Positions 25,319 to 33,949 of a DNA stretch of 34,267 nt are shown in pieces (within the stretch, counting starts at the first letter, position 1; every line of letters begins with the position of its first letter). Both the position numbers and the translations under genes were made by a program. The notes below the pieces were generated by a model. That model searched no databases, was not told the origin of the DNA, and worked only from the letters and a program-made list of their open reading frames with translations. Source of the DNA: Wolbachia endosymbiont of Cylisticus convexus. Lineage in GTDB: Bacteria > Pseudomonadota > Alphaproteobacteria > Rickettsiales > Anaplasmataceae. The stretch is from contig NZ_QPIP01000007.1 of the NCBI RefSeq assembly GCF_003344345.1, forward strand, positions 1 to 34,267. The letters are read 5' to 3'.

Positions 25319-25903
25319 TCAACTTTCTAGGTTTTGCATTTTTTGTTTACAATCATCTAGTAAAATTTGCAGCTCTTCTTTACTTTTAGCTTCACCGATT
25401 TCCCTTTCAGCTATATCCACCAATTCTTCACATTTAATTATTGCTTTTGCTGCTTTTTTTGCCTTCTCTTCTATTATTTTTGCCATCTCTACTACTGAAA
25501 TTCCTCTCACTCTTGCTAAAGGCTCTATAATTGCTGCCTCTTTTTTATTCATAGATTCTGGTGCTGCTAGAATGCTTTTTGCGGCTTCTGCTTGAATCTC
25601 ATAAGATTTAGCTTTTTGGTGAGAAACTCCTGCATATTGGTAAGTATAGTTATTATAATAAGTACGGAGACTAGAAAGTGCAGAAAGCTTCGCATTTTGC
25701 AATAATTCCAGCTCAATATCTTCCTTATTCCTTTCAACAATTTTCTCTCCTTCTGTTAAACAATAACTCTTTTGCCAATTAAAATTCTTTGGCGCTTCAT
25801 ACCATTTTTCACCTCCTGGCTTACCTTCAAGTGTTGTTGTTTCAATTTGCTTGTTGCCTTCGAACCTAATATAGACAGGCACTCTTCTACCTCCAAATCT
25901 CAT
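25319..25903 (-). CDS. Tail fibre assembly-like protein (194 aa)
   Basis: It overlaps the tail fibre stop by 17 bp, the usual place for a fibre assembly chaperone (P2 G position). The middle segment LSSLRTYYNNYTYQYAGVSH resembles the DUF4376-type region found in such proteins, and the C-terminal 80 residues are helical and Glu/Lys/Ala rich. The match is weak and by eye, so the function rests mainly on position. No catalytic motif is seen. Confidence 0.6.
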   Translation of the reverse strand: MRFGGRRVPVYIRFEGNKQIETTTLEGKPGGEKWYEAPKNFNWQKSYCLTEGEKIVERNKEDIELELLQNAKLSALSSLRTYYNNYTYQYAGVSHQKAKSYEIQAEAAKSILAAPESMNKKEAAIIEPLARVRGISVVEMAKIIEEKAKKAAKAIIKCEELVDIAEREIGEAKSKEELQILLDDCKQKMQNLES

Positions 25904-27344
25904 ATGTGTTAGATAACCCTGGACATTGCCAAGCCTTTAGTGTTCTTTCTACATCTACTTCAAGGCCTGTGGTTAGAAAGTTGCTGCGAAAGTTATATAT
26001 TCCCCACTGGATAAATTGGCTATAGATATACACATTACCTGAAAGCATACCTTCACTAACTTTTCCTCTGCTATCTAGATAAGATGATGTATACAGTAAC
26101 ACTGCAATTGTTTTTCCTGCTGGAATTTCTACATTTCCAGATCCAGCAAATCTGCTACTCGAACTCGTGTATTGGTAAACATTTTTCCATGTTATTTTTG
26201 AAATCCTCGATTTATTGGTATTATCAGGTGTTCCCACAAATGCTCCTGCTCCTTCGTATCCTGAACTCCAATAAGATGTACCAACAAAGTTTAATGTTCT
26301 TGTTATATTCCTACTTGTGGTGTTTTTTACAAACATTACTCCAAGTGCAGCATACGGGTAGTAATATATCTGATCACGACTCGTGGAATCACTGCTTGTA
26401 TATGACTCTCCATAAATAAATGTTCCTTTATTTCCCTCTATAAAACTGAGTTGTCTTGGCCGATAAAAACTAACGTAATCTGTATCGTATGTATGGCTAC
26501 CTGCAAGTAGTTGCAGCATATAGTCTGTTTTTGTTACATCACTACTCCACTGACCAAGCTCAGTTGTAAAAGTTCCGTGGCCAAAGTAATTATTTTTTCT
26601 ACTTAGTACACCAAATAAAAAAGGTAATGCTCCAGGTTCAATCATATGACGGTTTCTTACTTCTTTCATGATTGATGAGCCACTTGGTACATCATTTATG
26701 GAGTTAAGCTTAGTTGGTTCTCTGCTCCTTATTTCCTTCATGATCGATGAACCATCTGGCACATCATTTACAGTACGAAAATCTTCTACTAACCCTTTCA
26801 GACCATCTTTATGACTGTTGCTAATACTGTTTATCGCTGCGATATTGGCATTCTTTCTCGTATCAAGTAGCGATATATGTGAATCTGATGATGCTTTTAA
26901 AGTATCCAAGGTATTAGTTTTTAGCGTATTGATCTCATCTACAGACTTTGTCTTTGCTCCAGTTATCGCCGATATTGAATTTTCCTTATTGGTATTTATG
27001 TCATTCAAATGTGATCTTGCAGCGTTTAGAAGTTCTTTCAACTTTCCATCTGTTATCTGCACAATTTCAGAAACCGCACTTTTGTCGACTATTAATTCCA
27101 ATGCTTTAGCAAGATATGCTAGTTGATCTGGTGTACTATTTGCTGCTAAATCCTTAAGCCTTTCTTGTAGTGCATCAATTATTTCTTTTACTTTAGTCAT
27201 TTGCGCAATATCAGAAATAGCTTTTTTACCTATCATCGATTCTAATGATTTAGCAAGGTACGCTAATTGATCAGGTGTGCTATTTGCTGCTAAATCTTTA
27301 ATTCTTTGATGCAATGCATCTATGGCTTCGTTAGCAATGGTCAT
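25887..27344 (-). CDS. Phage tail fibre protein (485 aa) with internal repeats
   Basis: The N-terminal 90 residues consist of two tandem copies of about 50 residues, each with KDLAANSTPDQLAYLAK. A coiled-coil-like region follows (about 95-190), then two copies of a motif NDVP(D/S)GSSIMKE. The C-terminal 250 residues are rich in Tyr, Ser, Gly and Thr with beta-strand pattern, as in receptor-binding fibre tips. It lies in the P2 H position before the assembly-like gene. No known fibre family was recognised with certainty; the receptor could be on Wolbachia cells. Confidence 0.75.
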   Translation of the reverse strand: MTIANEAIDALHQRIKDLAANSTPDQLAYLAKSLESMIGKKAISDIAQMTKVKEIIDALQERLKDLAANSTPDQLAYLAKALELIVDKSAVSEIVQITDGKLKELLNAARSHLNDINTNKENSISAITGAKTKSVDEINTLKTNTLDTLKASSDSHISLLDTRKNANIAAINSISNSHKDGLKGLVEDFRTVNDVPDGSSIMKEIRSREPTKLNSINDVPSGSSIMKEVRNRHMIEPGALPFLFGVLSRKNNYFGHGTFTTELGQWSSDVTKTDYMLQLLAGSHTYDTDYVSFYRPRQLSFIEGNKGTFIYGESYTSSDSTSRDQIYYYPYAALGVMFVKNTTSRNITRTLNFVGTSYWSSGYEGAGAFVGTPDNTNKSRISKITWKNVYQYTSSSSRFAGSGNVEIPAGKTIAVLLYTSSYLDSRGKVSEGMLSGNVYIYSQFIQWGIYNFRSNFLTTGLEVDVERTLKAWQCPGLSNTYEIWR

Positions 27345-27534
27345 TCCAAAAATTCAAAAAAGTCTCAAAATTCAGTCGTTCAAATGCTTTTTTAAGCTTA
27401 TTGTGCTCATTCTCTCTTTTAGCGATATCTTCATCTATTTTCTTAATTGTAGTACGGATACGAACAACATCCTGCACAGCAATATTTTCTGGATGTGGTA
27501 GTGGATATCCTCTGCTTGTTTTATCATCTGACAT
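27331..27534 (-). CDS. Small coiled-coil protein of the tail fibre region (67 aa)
   Basis: It starts 4 bp after the stop of the preceding gene (ATG 27534) and overlaps the fibre start by 14 bp. The central stretch RTTIKKIDEDIAKRENEHNK looks like a short coiled coil. The longer open frame to 27594 overlaps the preceding gene and is less likely. No family was recognised; its place suggests a link or connector for the fibre. Confidence 0.65.
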   Translation of the reverse strand: MSDDKTSRGYPLPHPENIAVQDVVRIRTTIKKIDEDIAKRENEHNKLKKAFERLNFETFLNFWNDHC

Positions 27535-27538
27535 TCTT

Positions 27539-28726
27539 CTATGTGACAATGATTCGTAAATTTTTGACTTTAGGACGATAAACAACCGTTCCACTTAAAA
27601 CCAATTTTACTCTTGTTTCATTGCCATTAAAGTTTGTTAGTACATGAGTTCTCTCTACCCAATTTTCCCCAATAGATTTTCCTGATGTTAAATTTACTAA
27701 TTGCCATTCTCCCACGTTTTTCTCTACATAAGTTTTAATGTCTGCAGTACCAGGTATGAGTGCATCATATGTTATGGTAATTTTAGTGTTAGAACCTGCT
27801 GTAATGCTTCTTGTAACATAATCTCCGGACTCTGAAAGATTACCCATAACTAGCTGTAACCCAGGATAGAGAACAGGACTTTTTTCTCGCCCTCCTTTTA
27901 GGCTTGCTTTTACCGTTAGCTCTCCAGATAGTCTTTCACGCAGCGCGAGCGGCAAATTATCAGACAAAAAGTTTTCTCTTCCCTCTTCATCTGTTAAGAT
28001 AAATTCTACATTGGTATCAAATGCTACTTTTTCGACATTCGTCAAAACAATTAAATCTGAAGTATTGTTTGCTGTAACTTTGCCAAGATCAATAACGTAA
28101 GAATTTTCAGTGAACTTTGCAGCTAGTAGTCGAAACGTCAAATCTAAATTTTGATGTGGTGTCCAAGTACTTGCATTGCTTGATGAAAGTAATACTCCTA
28201 CTTGATAAGGTTGACTTGTTACCCAACGGCTATTTACTGCATCATATTTGCCAAGTTCTGCTATTTTTACTGCTGTATTTGCATCATCGGTAAGTAAAAC
28301 TATTGCATACTCTTGTCCTGCATGGCAAAACACTGGTGACCACTCTATACATGTTGCTGTGCCATCTACTTTTATATCTTTTGGCTCAATAGAACTTTCA
28401 GCAATGACAGTTTGTGAGGGCATTCCCACTGCTGTTTCTCTAATTTGCACAACAACACGTTTTTTGCCGCTATTTATAAACCATAGCTCCACGCCTCCTA
28501 TGTGCCTACTCTCATTTAGAGTAAATGTTTGTGCTAAAGGATCAACTCTTCTTGCTGCTATAACTCTTCTTCTTTCTTCTATGGTAATAGTTTTTTTACC
28601 AGTATACGTTGCTTCTCCATAGCTTCCTTTATCCCCATAAAATTGTACTAATTTAGTACCTGCTGGAATATTTGCTGGGATTTTTATCTTTCCCTTTAAT
28701 TTTCCCTCGTTGTTAGCTGTTAACAT
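27539..28726 (-). CDS. Tail protein, second half of a DUF4815-type protein (395 aa)
   Basis: The opening ANNEGKLKGKIKIPANIPAG followed by TKLVQFYGDKGSYGEATYTG resembles the middle of long phage DUF4815-type proteins, which normally continue from the N-terminal part encoded just upstream. It overlaps that gene by 14 bp in another frame. A 7-A run lies immediately before the ATG; one fewer A would fuse the two. The rest (HIGGVELWFINSGKKRVVVQ and later) is beta-rich. It is probably a baseplate-fibre connector. No RBS stronger than the A-run region is visible, so coupling is likely. Confidence 0.65.
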   Translation of the reverse strand: MLTANNEGKLKGKIKIPANIPAGTKLVQFYGDKGSYGEATYTGKKTITIEERRRVIAARRVDPLAQTFTLNESRHIGGVELWFINSGKKRVVVQIRETAVGMPSQTVIAESSIEPKDIKVDGTATCIEWSPVFCHAGQEYAIVLLTDDANTAVKIAELGKYDAVNSRWVTSQPYQVGVLLSSSNASTWTPHQNLDLTFRLLAAKFTENSYVIDLGKVTANNTSDLIVLTNVEKVAFDTNVEFILTDEEGRENFLSDNLPLALRERLSGELTVKASLKGGREKSPVLYPGLQLVMGNLSESGDYVTRSITAGSNTKITITYDALIPGTADIKTYVEKNVGEWQLVNLTSGKSIGENWVERTHVLTNFNGNETRVKLVLSGTVVYRPKVKNLRIIVT

Positions 28727-30641
28727 CTTTTTTTACGCTATAGGTTATTCCGTCAAATTTTATTTCTTTAAGCTTCTCACCTGGCTCAAAACCTTCGATC
28801 TCAAAATTCTGTATTGCTTCTCTCATAAATTCAGTTTCGTATGAAGTACTTGACAGCAGCTCTGTCGTTTCTTTAACATTAAATACTCTGGTTACTGGAC
28901 TTTTCCAATTCGTGGTAACCTCTGTCCAGTGGTCAATGTTTTTATTTAGAGTAATTTGTACCGGGACTGGATCAAAAGCTTGATATGGATTAATCTTTTC
29001 TCCTTTAGTCTGTAAAAGCTGCTCCAGTACCGGTTCAAGTTTATAAGGTAAAAGATAAGGTTCTTTACCTCTTTCAACATCGATAATTTCCACGTCTATC
29101 GGTAAAATTAGTTCCTTATTTACTATTGCTGCAGACTGAACAATTCCTTGATCACGCATATCATCATCAAAAAATGAATCAACAAATACTCCTTTTTTGG
29201 TGGTAGGTTCTCTTGAATTTGCATCACTGCGTAAACGCTCCTCTGCAACTAGCGCATAAAGATCATTTATTCCTCTTTTCATTGCTTCAAGCTCATTCAT
29301 GGGTACTGCGTGAATAGCATTATTTACTACTTTTATCTTTTTACCTTTTTTCCACGTCTGATGAATGTAGCAGAGCAAAAGTTGTCCGCTAGGTGCTTTA
29401 GGCATCGATGGTCTCCAAGAGTGAGAAATTCCTTTTATTCTTCTTACCACTCCTTTGCTATCGATAGTAATTAAATCATAGCGTGGCATTTTCCAGGTGT
29501 AGTCAATCAGAACCAAGCTGTTATCAATTGCTCCCCTTACTTTACATCCCTCTTCACTTATATCTTCAGGGCTTACATGAGTGCGAGAGCGGTAGGTTAT
29601 CAGGTAACTACTTCCAGGAGCTGGCTCTTTACCAGGTAATGACCAATCGACGTTTCCTGCATTTAACTTATAGTCTATACTGTTTTCATAAATAACATTG
29701 CCTTGTTTAACTTGAATAATCTCAAGTACTGCAGAGTCAGGAATAGCTCCTGAATATGAACCATGAGTAATGGTAATGGTTTTTTGAACAGTTATATCTA
29801 CTTTTTTAATTTCGCTGATTGGAAAATCATTAACTTTAAGTTCCATTACTCTTTGGCTATTTGGCTGAAAAGTATGTGGTTCTGATTCAACTGATTTTAT
29901 GTCTGGATCTTCATCAAAAGAAACACGAATACTGTGAGGAAGTTCAATCTCATAACCATCAACATGAGCTTTGCCCTCATTAATCACGAATATTTTTTCC
30001 CTCTTTTCGTCCCCTTCTTCTCTCTGCAAACACATTACTTCAAGTCCATTTACAACATAAGAACCATTGGCTTCTTTGTCATAACGAGCAAGAGCGGTAG
30101 TTACTATATTTGCTTGTGGAGGTGGTGAATGTTTTATCAGTACTCCATTTTCAATATTGTAAATTGGATAAAATTCTCCTTCAGAAAAACGTGGAGAAAG
30201 ACCTTCGAGCTTCCAAATGGTGGAAACTTTAAGCCTTGCAGCCCCAACTTCCTGATAGTTTCTTGTACCAATTGCAGGATCACGAAGATTTTCGTCCTCA
30301 AGTTCTGTAATGGTAGATTCTAGATAATAAACACCTATACGAACTGTGGTATTTAGTGGAATAACAAACTCTTCTTTTTCGACTTTTCTCACCGCTCCAC
30401 GAAGATAGATTTTTCCTGATTCAAGTGTAACTTTACCAGTTTCTCTATCTATAATACAATTGCTTCCTGTTATAACATTGCCATCACGGAATATTGCATC
30501 ACCTATGCCTTTGAGCCTCAAAAGAGCATATTCTTGCGTCTCGTTCAATTCTGCTGACTGTAGACCTCTTCCTGCAAGGAACAAACTTTTTTCGTACTCT
30601 TTTTCAGGATTAAAGCGGTTATAATAGCTACTCAGTGTCAT
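28713..30641 (-). CDS. DUF4815-type phage tail protein, N-terminal half (642 aa)
   Basis: The opening YYNRFNPEKEYEKSLFLAGR followed by LQSAELNETQE matches the DUF4815 domain of phage proteins located next to the baseplate and tail fibre genes. Later RVFNVKETTELL and FEIEGFEPGEKLKEIKFDGI precede a stop (TAA 28713) where related proteins continue. It starts 2 bp after the preceding gene. Its role is inferred as a baseplate-associated structural protein from position; no enzyme motif is seen. Confidence 0.75.
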   Translation of the reverse strand: MTLSSYYNRFNPEKEYEKSLFLAGRGLQSAELNETQEYALLRLKGIGDAIFRDGNVITGSNCIIDRETGKVTLESGKIYLRGAVRKVEKEEFVIPLNTTVRIGVYYLESTITELEDENLRDPAIGTRNYQEVGAARLKVSTIWKLEGLSPRFSEGEFYPIYNIENGVLIKHSPPPQANIVTTALARYDKEANGSYVVNGLEVMCLQREEGDEKREKIFVINEGKAHVDGYEIELPHSIRVSFDEDPDIKSVESEPHTFQPNSQRVMELKVNDFPISEIKKVDITVQKTITITHGSYSGAIPDSAVLEIIQVKQGNVIYENSIDYKLNAGNVDWSLPGKEPAPGSSYLITYRSRTHVSPEDISEEGCKVRGAIDNSLVLIDYTWKMPRYDLITIDSKGVVRRIKGISHSWRPSMPKAPSGQLLLCYIHQTWKKGKKIKVVNNAIHAVPMNELEAMKRGINDLYALVAEERLRSDANSREPTTKKGVFVDSFFDDDMRDQGIVQSAAIVNKELILPIDVEIIDVERGKEPYLLPYKLEPVLEQLLQTKGEKINPYQAFDPVPVQITLNKNIDHWTEVTTNWKSPVTRVFNVKETTELLSSTSYETEFMREAIQNFEIEGFEPGEKLKEIKFDGITYSVKKDVNS

Positions 30642-30643
30642 AG

Positions 30644-31327
30644 TTAAAAAGTCACTACAAATGAAAAAGTTTCCCGGGTTGCTGCAGTTCTGATAAGTGG
30701 TACTGTATGTTCTAAAACTAATAAAATTCCAGGATTTTCCACGTCTTTTGGCTCAAAATATCTCTGTCCTGTAGGTAATTCTTCTTTTACTTTAGTACCA
30801 ACCATAACCCCGAGTTCCCTTATCACTTGATTTGCTGCGTCCGTGAAATCGAAAGTGAATTTGAGAAAAAGATTATTGGTTGGTACATTCGATGGTTTAA
30901 ACCTTCCAGAAGGAGTTACAAGCTCTCCATTCTCATCACCCACGCAAAATAGCATCTCATCAACAACACGACGTCCAACTTCTTTTAGCAATTGTGTAGA
31001 AGTAATAAGTTCCGGTGGTGTTCCTTGAGTATACTCTATAGTGATTACGCTATCTGCTATAATTGCACCATTTTTTACACGTTTTATGATGCCTTCGCTA
31101 CTGTTAATCACATAATCTTCACTTGGTTTATATATTGCCTGTTCTTTCAAAATTTTAACATCTTTAATATGTTGATGGTCGAGTGTTACTTGATCACGCA
31201 CAAAGGTCTTTTCTACCTTATGATTGCTTTCCCAAGTAGAATCTCCAGACCCCCAAGCAAGATGTATAGCTTGTTCTCTAATACTTGCGGCAATAGCTGC
31301 TCTACCTGATTGTGTAAGTATTGACAT
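30644..31327 (-). CDS. Conserved phage tail/baseplate-associated protein (227 aa)
   Basis: The opening MSILTQSGRAAIAASIREQA and the segment HLAWGSGDSTWE resemble a protein found after gpI in WO-like and related phages. The second half is beta-rich (FKFTFDFTDAANQVIRELGV). No functional family is known to me. A promoter-like repeat lies 20 bp upstream, so it could begin a separate transcript for the fibre and sheath genes. Confidence 0.65.
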   Translation of the reverse strand: MSILTQSGRAAIAASIREQAIHLAWGSGDSTWESNHKVEKTFVRDQVTLDHQHIKDVKILKEQAIYKPSEDYVINSSEGIIKRVKNGAIIADSVITIEYTQGTPPELITSTQLLKEVGRRVVDEMLFCVGDENGELVTPSGRFKPSNVPTNNLFLKFTFDFTDAANQVIRELGVMVGTKVKEELPTGQRYFEPKDVENPGILLVLEHTVPLIRTAATRETFSFVVTF

Positions 31328-31347
31328 GTTTGATTGCGCAGTTGATA

Positions 31348-31383
31348 TTATATATATACAAGATTCATAGAAAAAACGTCCAA
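31348..31383 (-). promoter_or_regulatory. Promoter-like 36-bp repeat, copy 3 (upstream of the 227-aa gene)
   Basis: The minus strand reads TTGGACGTTTTTTCTATGAA then TCTTGTATATATATAA. It overlaps the last 12 codons and stop of gpI and ends 20 bp before the next ATG. It matches copy 1 at 33 of 36 positions without gaps. Confidence 0.6.
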
Positions 31384-32565
31384 TTTTTTTGCAATAATAG
31401 GATCAAAATCTTTCCAAGGGCGATGTAAGTGGCGATGTTCATGCCAAGTAACCATACCTAGATAGAATGCTGCTACGTAATTTTCTAGTTCATGAATAGG
31501 ATCTTTCTGTTTTGAATCTGAATCATTTTGACAATCAACATGATATTCCATTAAATTAGACTCTATTATTCTTTGATCAGTAAAACTCTTTGCTTCGTAG
31601 TAATAAGTTATACTAAACCGCTCTAAAATCGGTGTGCATCGAAAGTTCCAAATTTGCTCAGAAAGTTTATCTTCACTTAAGTGAAATGTATGCTCTATTT
31701 CTTCATAAGTAGTTGATGCAAAACAAGCATTTATATCCCCTAAATTCCAACTATCTGACAATACTATCAATGCTTTAGCAAACTTAATTTCTGGCAATAA
31801 ACTCTGTGGTAGAGGATATAGTGCTTCTAAGTTGTACCACTCATGATTTCTTTCATATGTACCGTTGTAATTCTTCGTGTGAGGCTCTGTCTCTCCTAAT
31901 GTTGCAACATCTAACCTATATAAATCATTACTGTAACTTCTATCATAATGTGATCTAAAAGTGCCAAATTTAAATCTTGGATTTCCTATTTTCAGCTCAA
32001 ATGAGTTTTTTCTTCCAAACGATAATACTGGTCCTTCTTTTGCTATTTTTACACCTGAGTAGTCTGAAAGAAGATCTCCAAAAATACTTTCATCTAACAT
32101 AAACCGCTGAGCATTGTAATAGTCATTGAATATTCGCATTAATCGAGATCTTGCCGGTGCAGAAAGTTTTGCCAGAGCAATTACACTATCGACAAAAAAG
32201 TCATTAGGAACATCAGAGATGCCAATTTGAAATTCAGCAAAATGCTCTCCTGGTGGTTCTTCTTGAATGGTAATATTATCAATGTTTGCCCACTTCAGCG
32301 CCATCTTCAGTGACTGTGGTGTACCGCGCAAACGTTGAAATCTTATTCCGTTTTGCTTAGCTAAGACCCATTCTTTTAATGCACTCTTAGTAGCTTTCTT
32401 ACCCCAGGATAAAATTTCTCCCAAGCCGTATTCCGCTACTAGCCACGGCAACATTTCAGTCTGTGGGTTAAATTTAAATCCCCGTAGAGAATTTGTATCA
32501 AGAGAATAATTAATTATATCTGTAAGCATTTGCTCTTGCTTTAATGCATTTGGAGGAAGTATCAC
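31348..32565 (-). CDS. I: Phage baseplate/tail protein I (gpI)
   Basis: The N-terminal half (LPPNALKQEQMLTDIINYSL, then GRPQSLKMAL-like RGTPQSLKMALKWANID) fits the P2 gpI family, which links the baseplate to the fibres. The protein has 405 residues against about 176 in P2; the extra C-terminal 200 residues are rich in aromatic and His residues (GMVTWHEHRHLHRPW) and unfamiliar. The start is GTG 32565, 6 bp after gpJ. The C-terminal LDVFSMNLVYI is encoded by the promoter-like repeat. Confidence 0.85.
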   Translation of the reverse strand: MILPPNALKQEQMLTDIINYSLDTNSLRGFKFNPQTEMLPWLVAEYGLGEILSWGKKATKSALKEWVLAKQNGIRFQRLRGTPQSLKMALKWANIDNITIQEEPPGEHFAEFQIGISDVPNDFFVDSVIALAKLSAPARSRLMRIFNDYYNAQRFMLDESIFGDLLSDYSGVKIAKEGPVLSFGRKNSFELKIGNPRFKFGTFRSHYDRSYSNDLYRLDVATLGETEPHTKNYNGTYERNHEWYNLEALYPLPQSLLPEIKFAKALIVLSDSWNLGDINACFASTTYEEIEHTFHLSEDKLSEQIWNFRCTPILERFSITYYYEAKSFTDQRIIESNLMEYHVDCQNDSDSKQKDPIHELENYVAAFYLGMVTWHEHRHLHRPWKDFDPIIAKKLDVFSMNLVYI

Positions 32566-32571
32566 CAGTTT

Positions 32572-33369
32572 TTACCTAACACTTAAATCACGTAAAATAA
32601 CGCATTCATTATTTTGTACAATGATATCTTCTATGGGCTCTGTAAGCTCTATATTCTGTATACCTTCTTTAAAAAGATGAGCAATAATCCATGATCTGGT
32701 AATATTCCATCCTAACCCTTTAGCAGATTCAAGATCTTTGACAAATTGTTCTTTTGCAGCTTCGATAACATCTTTTGATGCAGTAGGATAAATATGCACT
32801 TTAGCATAAATAGTAATGGGAATAATACCACAGCCAATAACTGTAAGCGTGTCAGTTAATACACGAATATCGTCACGCACAACGTGACTTCTGACGATTT
32901 CTAGCAATTCTTCTGAAGGCACACCATCATTTTCTGTGGAAAGTATTGAAATCTGCACGCTTCCTGGTATCGGCGATACCGCTTGCGCATCTTTTACTCT
33001 TGTGTCAGCAGATAACGCATGATAGCGATAATGTTCTTTGCTTCCTGCTGTTGACCAACCAACAATTTTAGCTTTTACCCGCTTTCTTAAGGATTCATCA
33101 TTCTCTGACTCCTTTCTCAGTACACCATAAAATTCAGCTAAGTGATCAAGGTCATTACCTCTTGCAAAAGCAAGTAAATTTGCCTGTGCTGCATTATTAA
33201 TCCTTTGCCTGAGCAGTAGTTCACGCCAGGCTGCTACTTCCAGTATCTTTATTGCTGGATCACTCTCAGTTAGAGCAGAAAAATTTTTATCTCGATGAAC
33301 TAACTCTTCTTTCATACGAGAAAAGATTTCCTCAAATTTTAATGTTTCAACAACATTTGGTGTTTTCAT
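32572..33369 (-). CDS. J: Phage baseplate assembly protein J (gpJ)
   Basis: The 265-residue protein is a P2 gpJ-type wedge protein. The family-like segment AAWRELLLRQRINNAAQANL is followed by AFARGNDLDHLAEFYGVLR. PIPGSVQISILSTENDGVPS is also typical. Length is close to P2 gpJ (302). Its ATG overlaps the gpW stop as ATGA, so it is translationally coupled to W. Confidence 0.93.
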   Translation of the reverse strand: MKTPNVVETLKFEEIFSRMKEELVHRDKNFSALTESDPAIKILEVAAWRELLLRQRINNAAQANLLAFARGNDLDHLAEFYGVLRKESENDESLRKRVKAKIVGWSTAGSKEHYRYHALSADTRVKDAQAVSPIPGSVQISILSTENDGVPSEELLEIVRSHVVRDDIRVLTDTLTVIGCGIIPITIYAKVHIYPTASKDVIEAAKEQFVKDLESAKGLGWNITRSWIIAHLFKEGIQNIELTEPIEDIIVQNNECVILRDLSVR

Positions 33370-33602
33370 TCTACTACAATACCATCAAGGCGAATTGGCT
33401 CTCCATTTGGTAGATAAATTCCTTCCAAATTGAGAGTTATTTTGCCTTCTTTAATTTCTGTTATTTGTACACGTTTAAGCTTAAATCGACGCTCCCACTT
33501 TTCCAGCGCTTCTGCAACTGCTGCATAAACCTCTTGTGCAAAACCTGGTGCAATTGGATGATCAATCAGCTCAAATAACCTTGATCCATAATCTCGGCGC
33601 AT
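33366..33602 (-). pseudogene. W: Baseplate wedge protein W (gpW, gp25-like), 5' truncated
   Basis: The frame carries RRDYGSRLFELIDHPIAPGF and EALEKWERRFKLKRVQITEI, both typical of gp25/P2 gpW. Homology continues upstream of this ATG as LTTPIGTRV but ends by about 33632-33657, where a TAA (33657-33659) closes the frame with no start codon beyond the ATG at 33602. Usual gpW proteins have about 20-25 further N-terminal residues before LTTPIG. The gene is therefore cut at its 5' end by a junction. If translated from 33602, a shortened protein would be made. Confidence 0.85.
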
Positions 33603-33647
33603 GACACGAGTACCAATTGGTGTAGTTAATACACCTACGACAATGTT

Positions 33648-33764
33648 GCCAACAATTTAAAACTTGAAAAAAGTATTTCCAGAAAACTTTTATGTCCAAA
33701 AGTAAGAGCTCCATTTATTTATGACGCTAATGACGAACTAATTATCAGCTTTAATGTAGTGGAT
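33648..33764 (+). pseudogene. 3' remnant of an unidentified gene
   Basis: A stop-free plus-strand frame without a start codon reads NNLKLEKSISRKLLCPKVRA, then PFIYDANDELIISFNVVD and TAA. It begins at the same place where gpW homology ends. The text looks protein-like but I do not recognise it. It is best read as the end of a gene cut by the junction. Confidence 0.4.
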
Positions 33765-33769
33765 TAATA

Positions 33770-33949
33770 ATGAGCATATTATTTAAATGGAATGTTATGA
33801 ACAGTAAAGAAAGATTTGCCATACGAGTTAGTTATGAACCTGATAGGTTGGCAGAGGTATATTTATTAGACGCCTACACAAAATTAATGCCAGTGCTAAA
33901 GTATTCAGTAAATGCAAATAAAAAAGAACTTCAAGGAGGATCAAATGTT
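33770..33949 (+). CDS. Small unidentified protein upstream of the recombinase
   Basis: An ATG at 33770 opens a frame with KERFAIRVSYEPDRLAEVYL followed by LDAYTKLMPVLKYSVN. This recalls the C-terminal barrel of Mu/IS-type transposases, but the match is by eye only. The frame formally continues to 34036 inside the recombinase gene in another frame; only the part before about 33950 looks protein-like. It could be a remnant or a small regulator of the recombinase. Confidence 0.35.

Noticed and set aside
24992..25330. Plus-strand frame of 112 codons over the sheath start
   Set aside because: It is an antisense shadow of FI without any support.
15305..31383. The 36-bp repeats as phage attachment sites
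   Set aside because: Each lies just before a gene start in the same orientation and contains promoter-like boxes; no junction or loss of synteny occurs at them.
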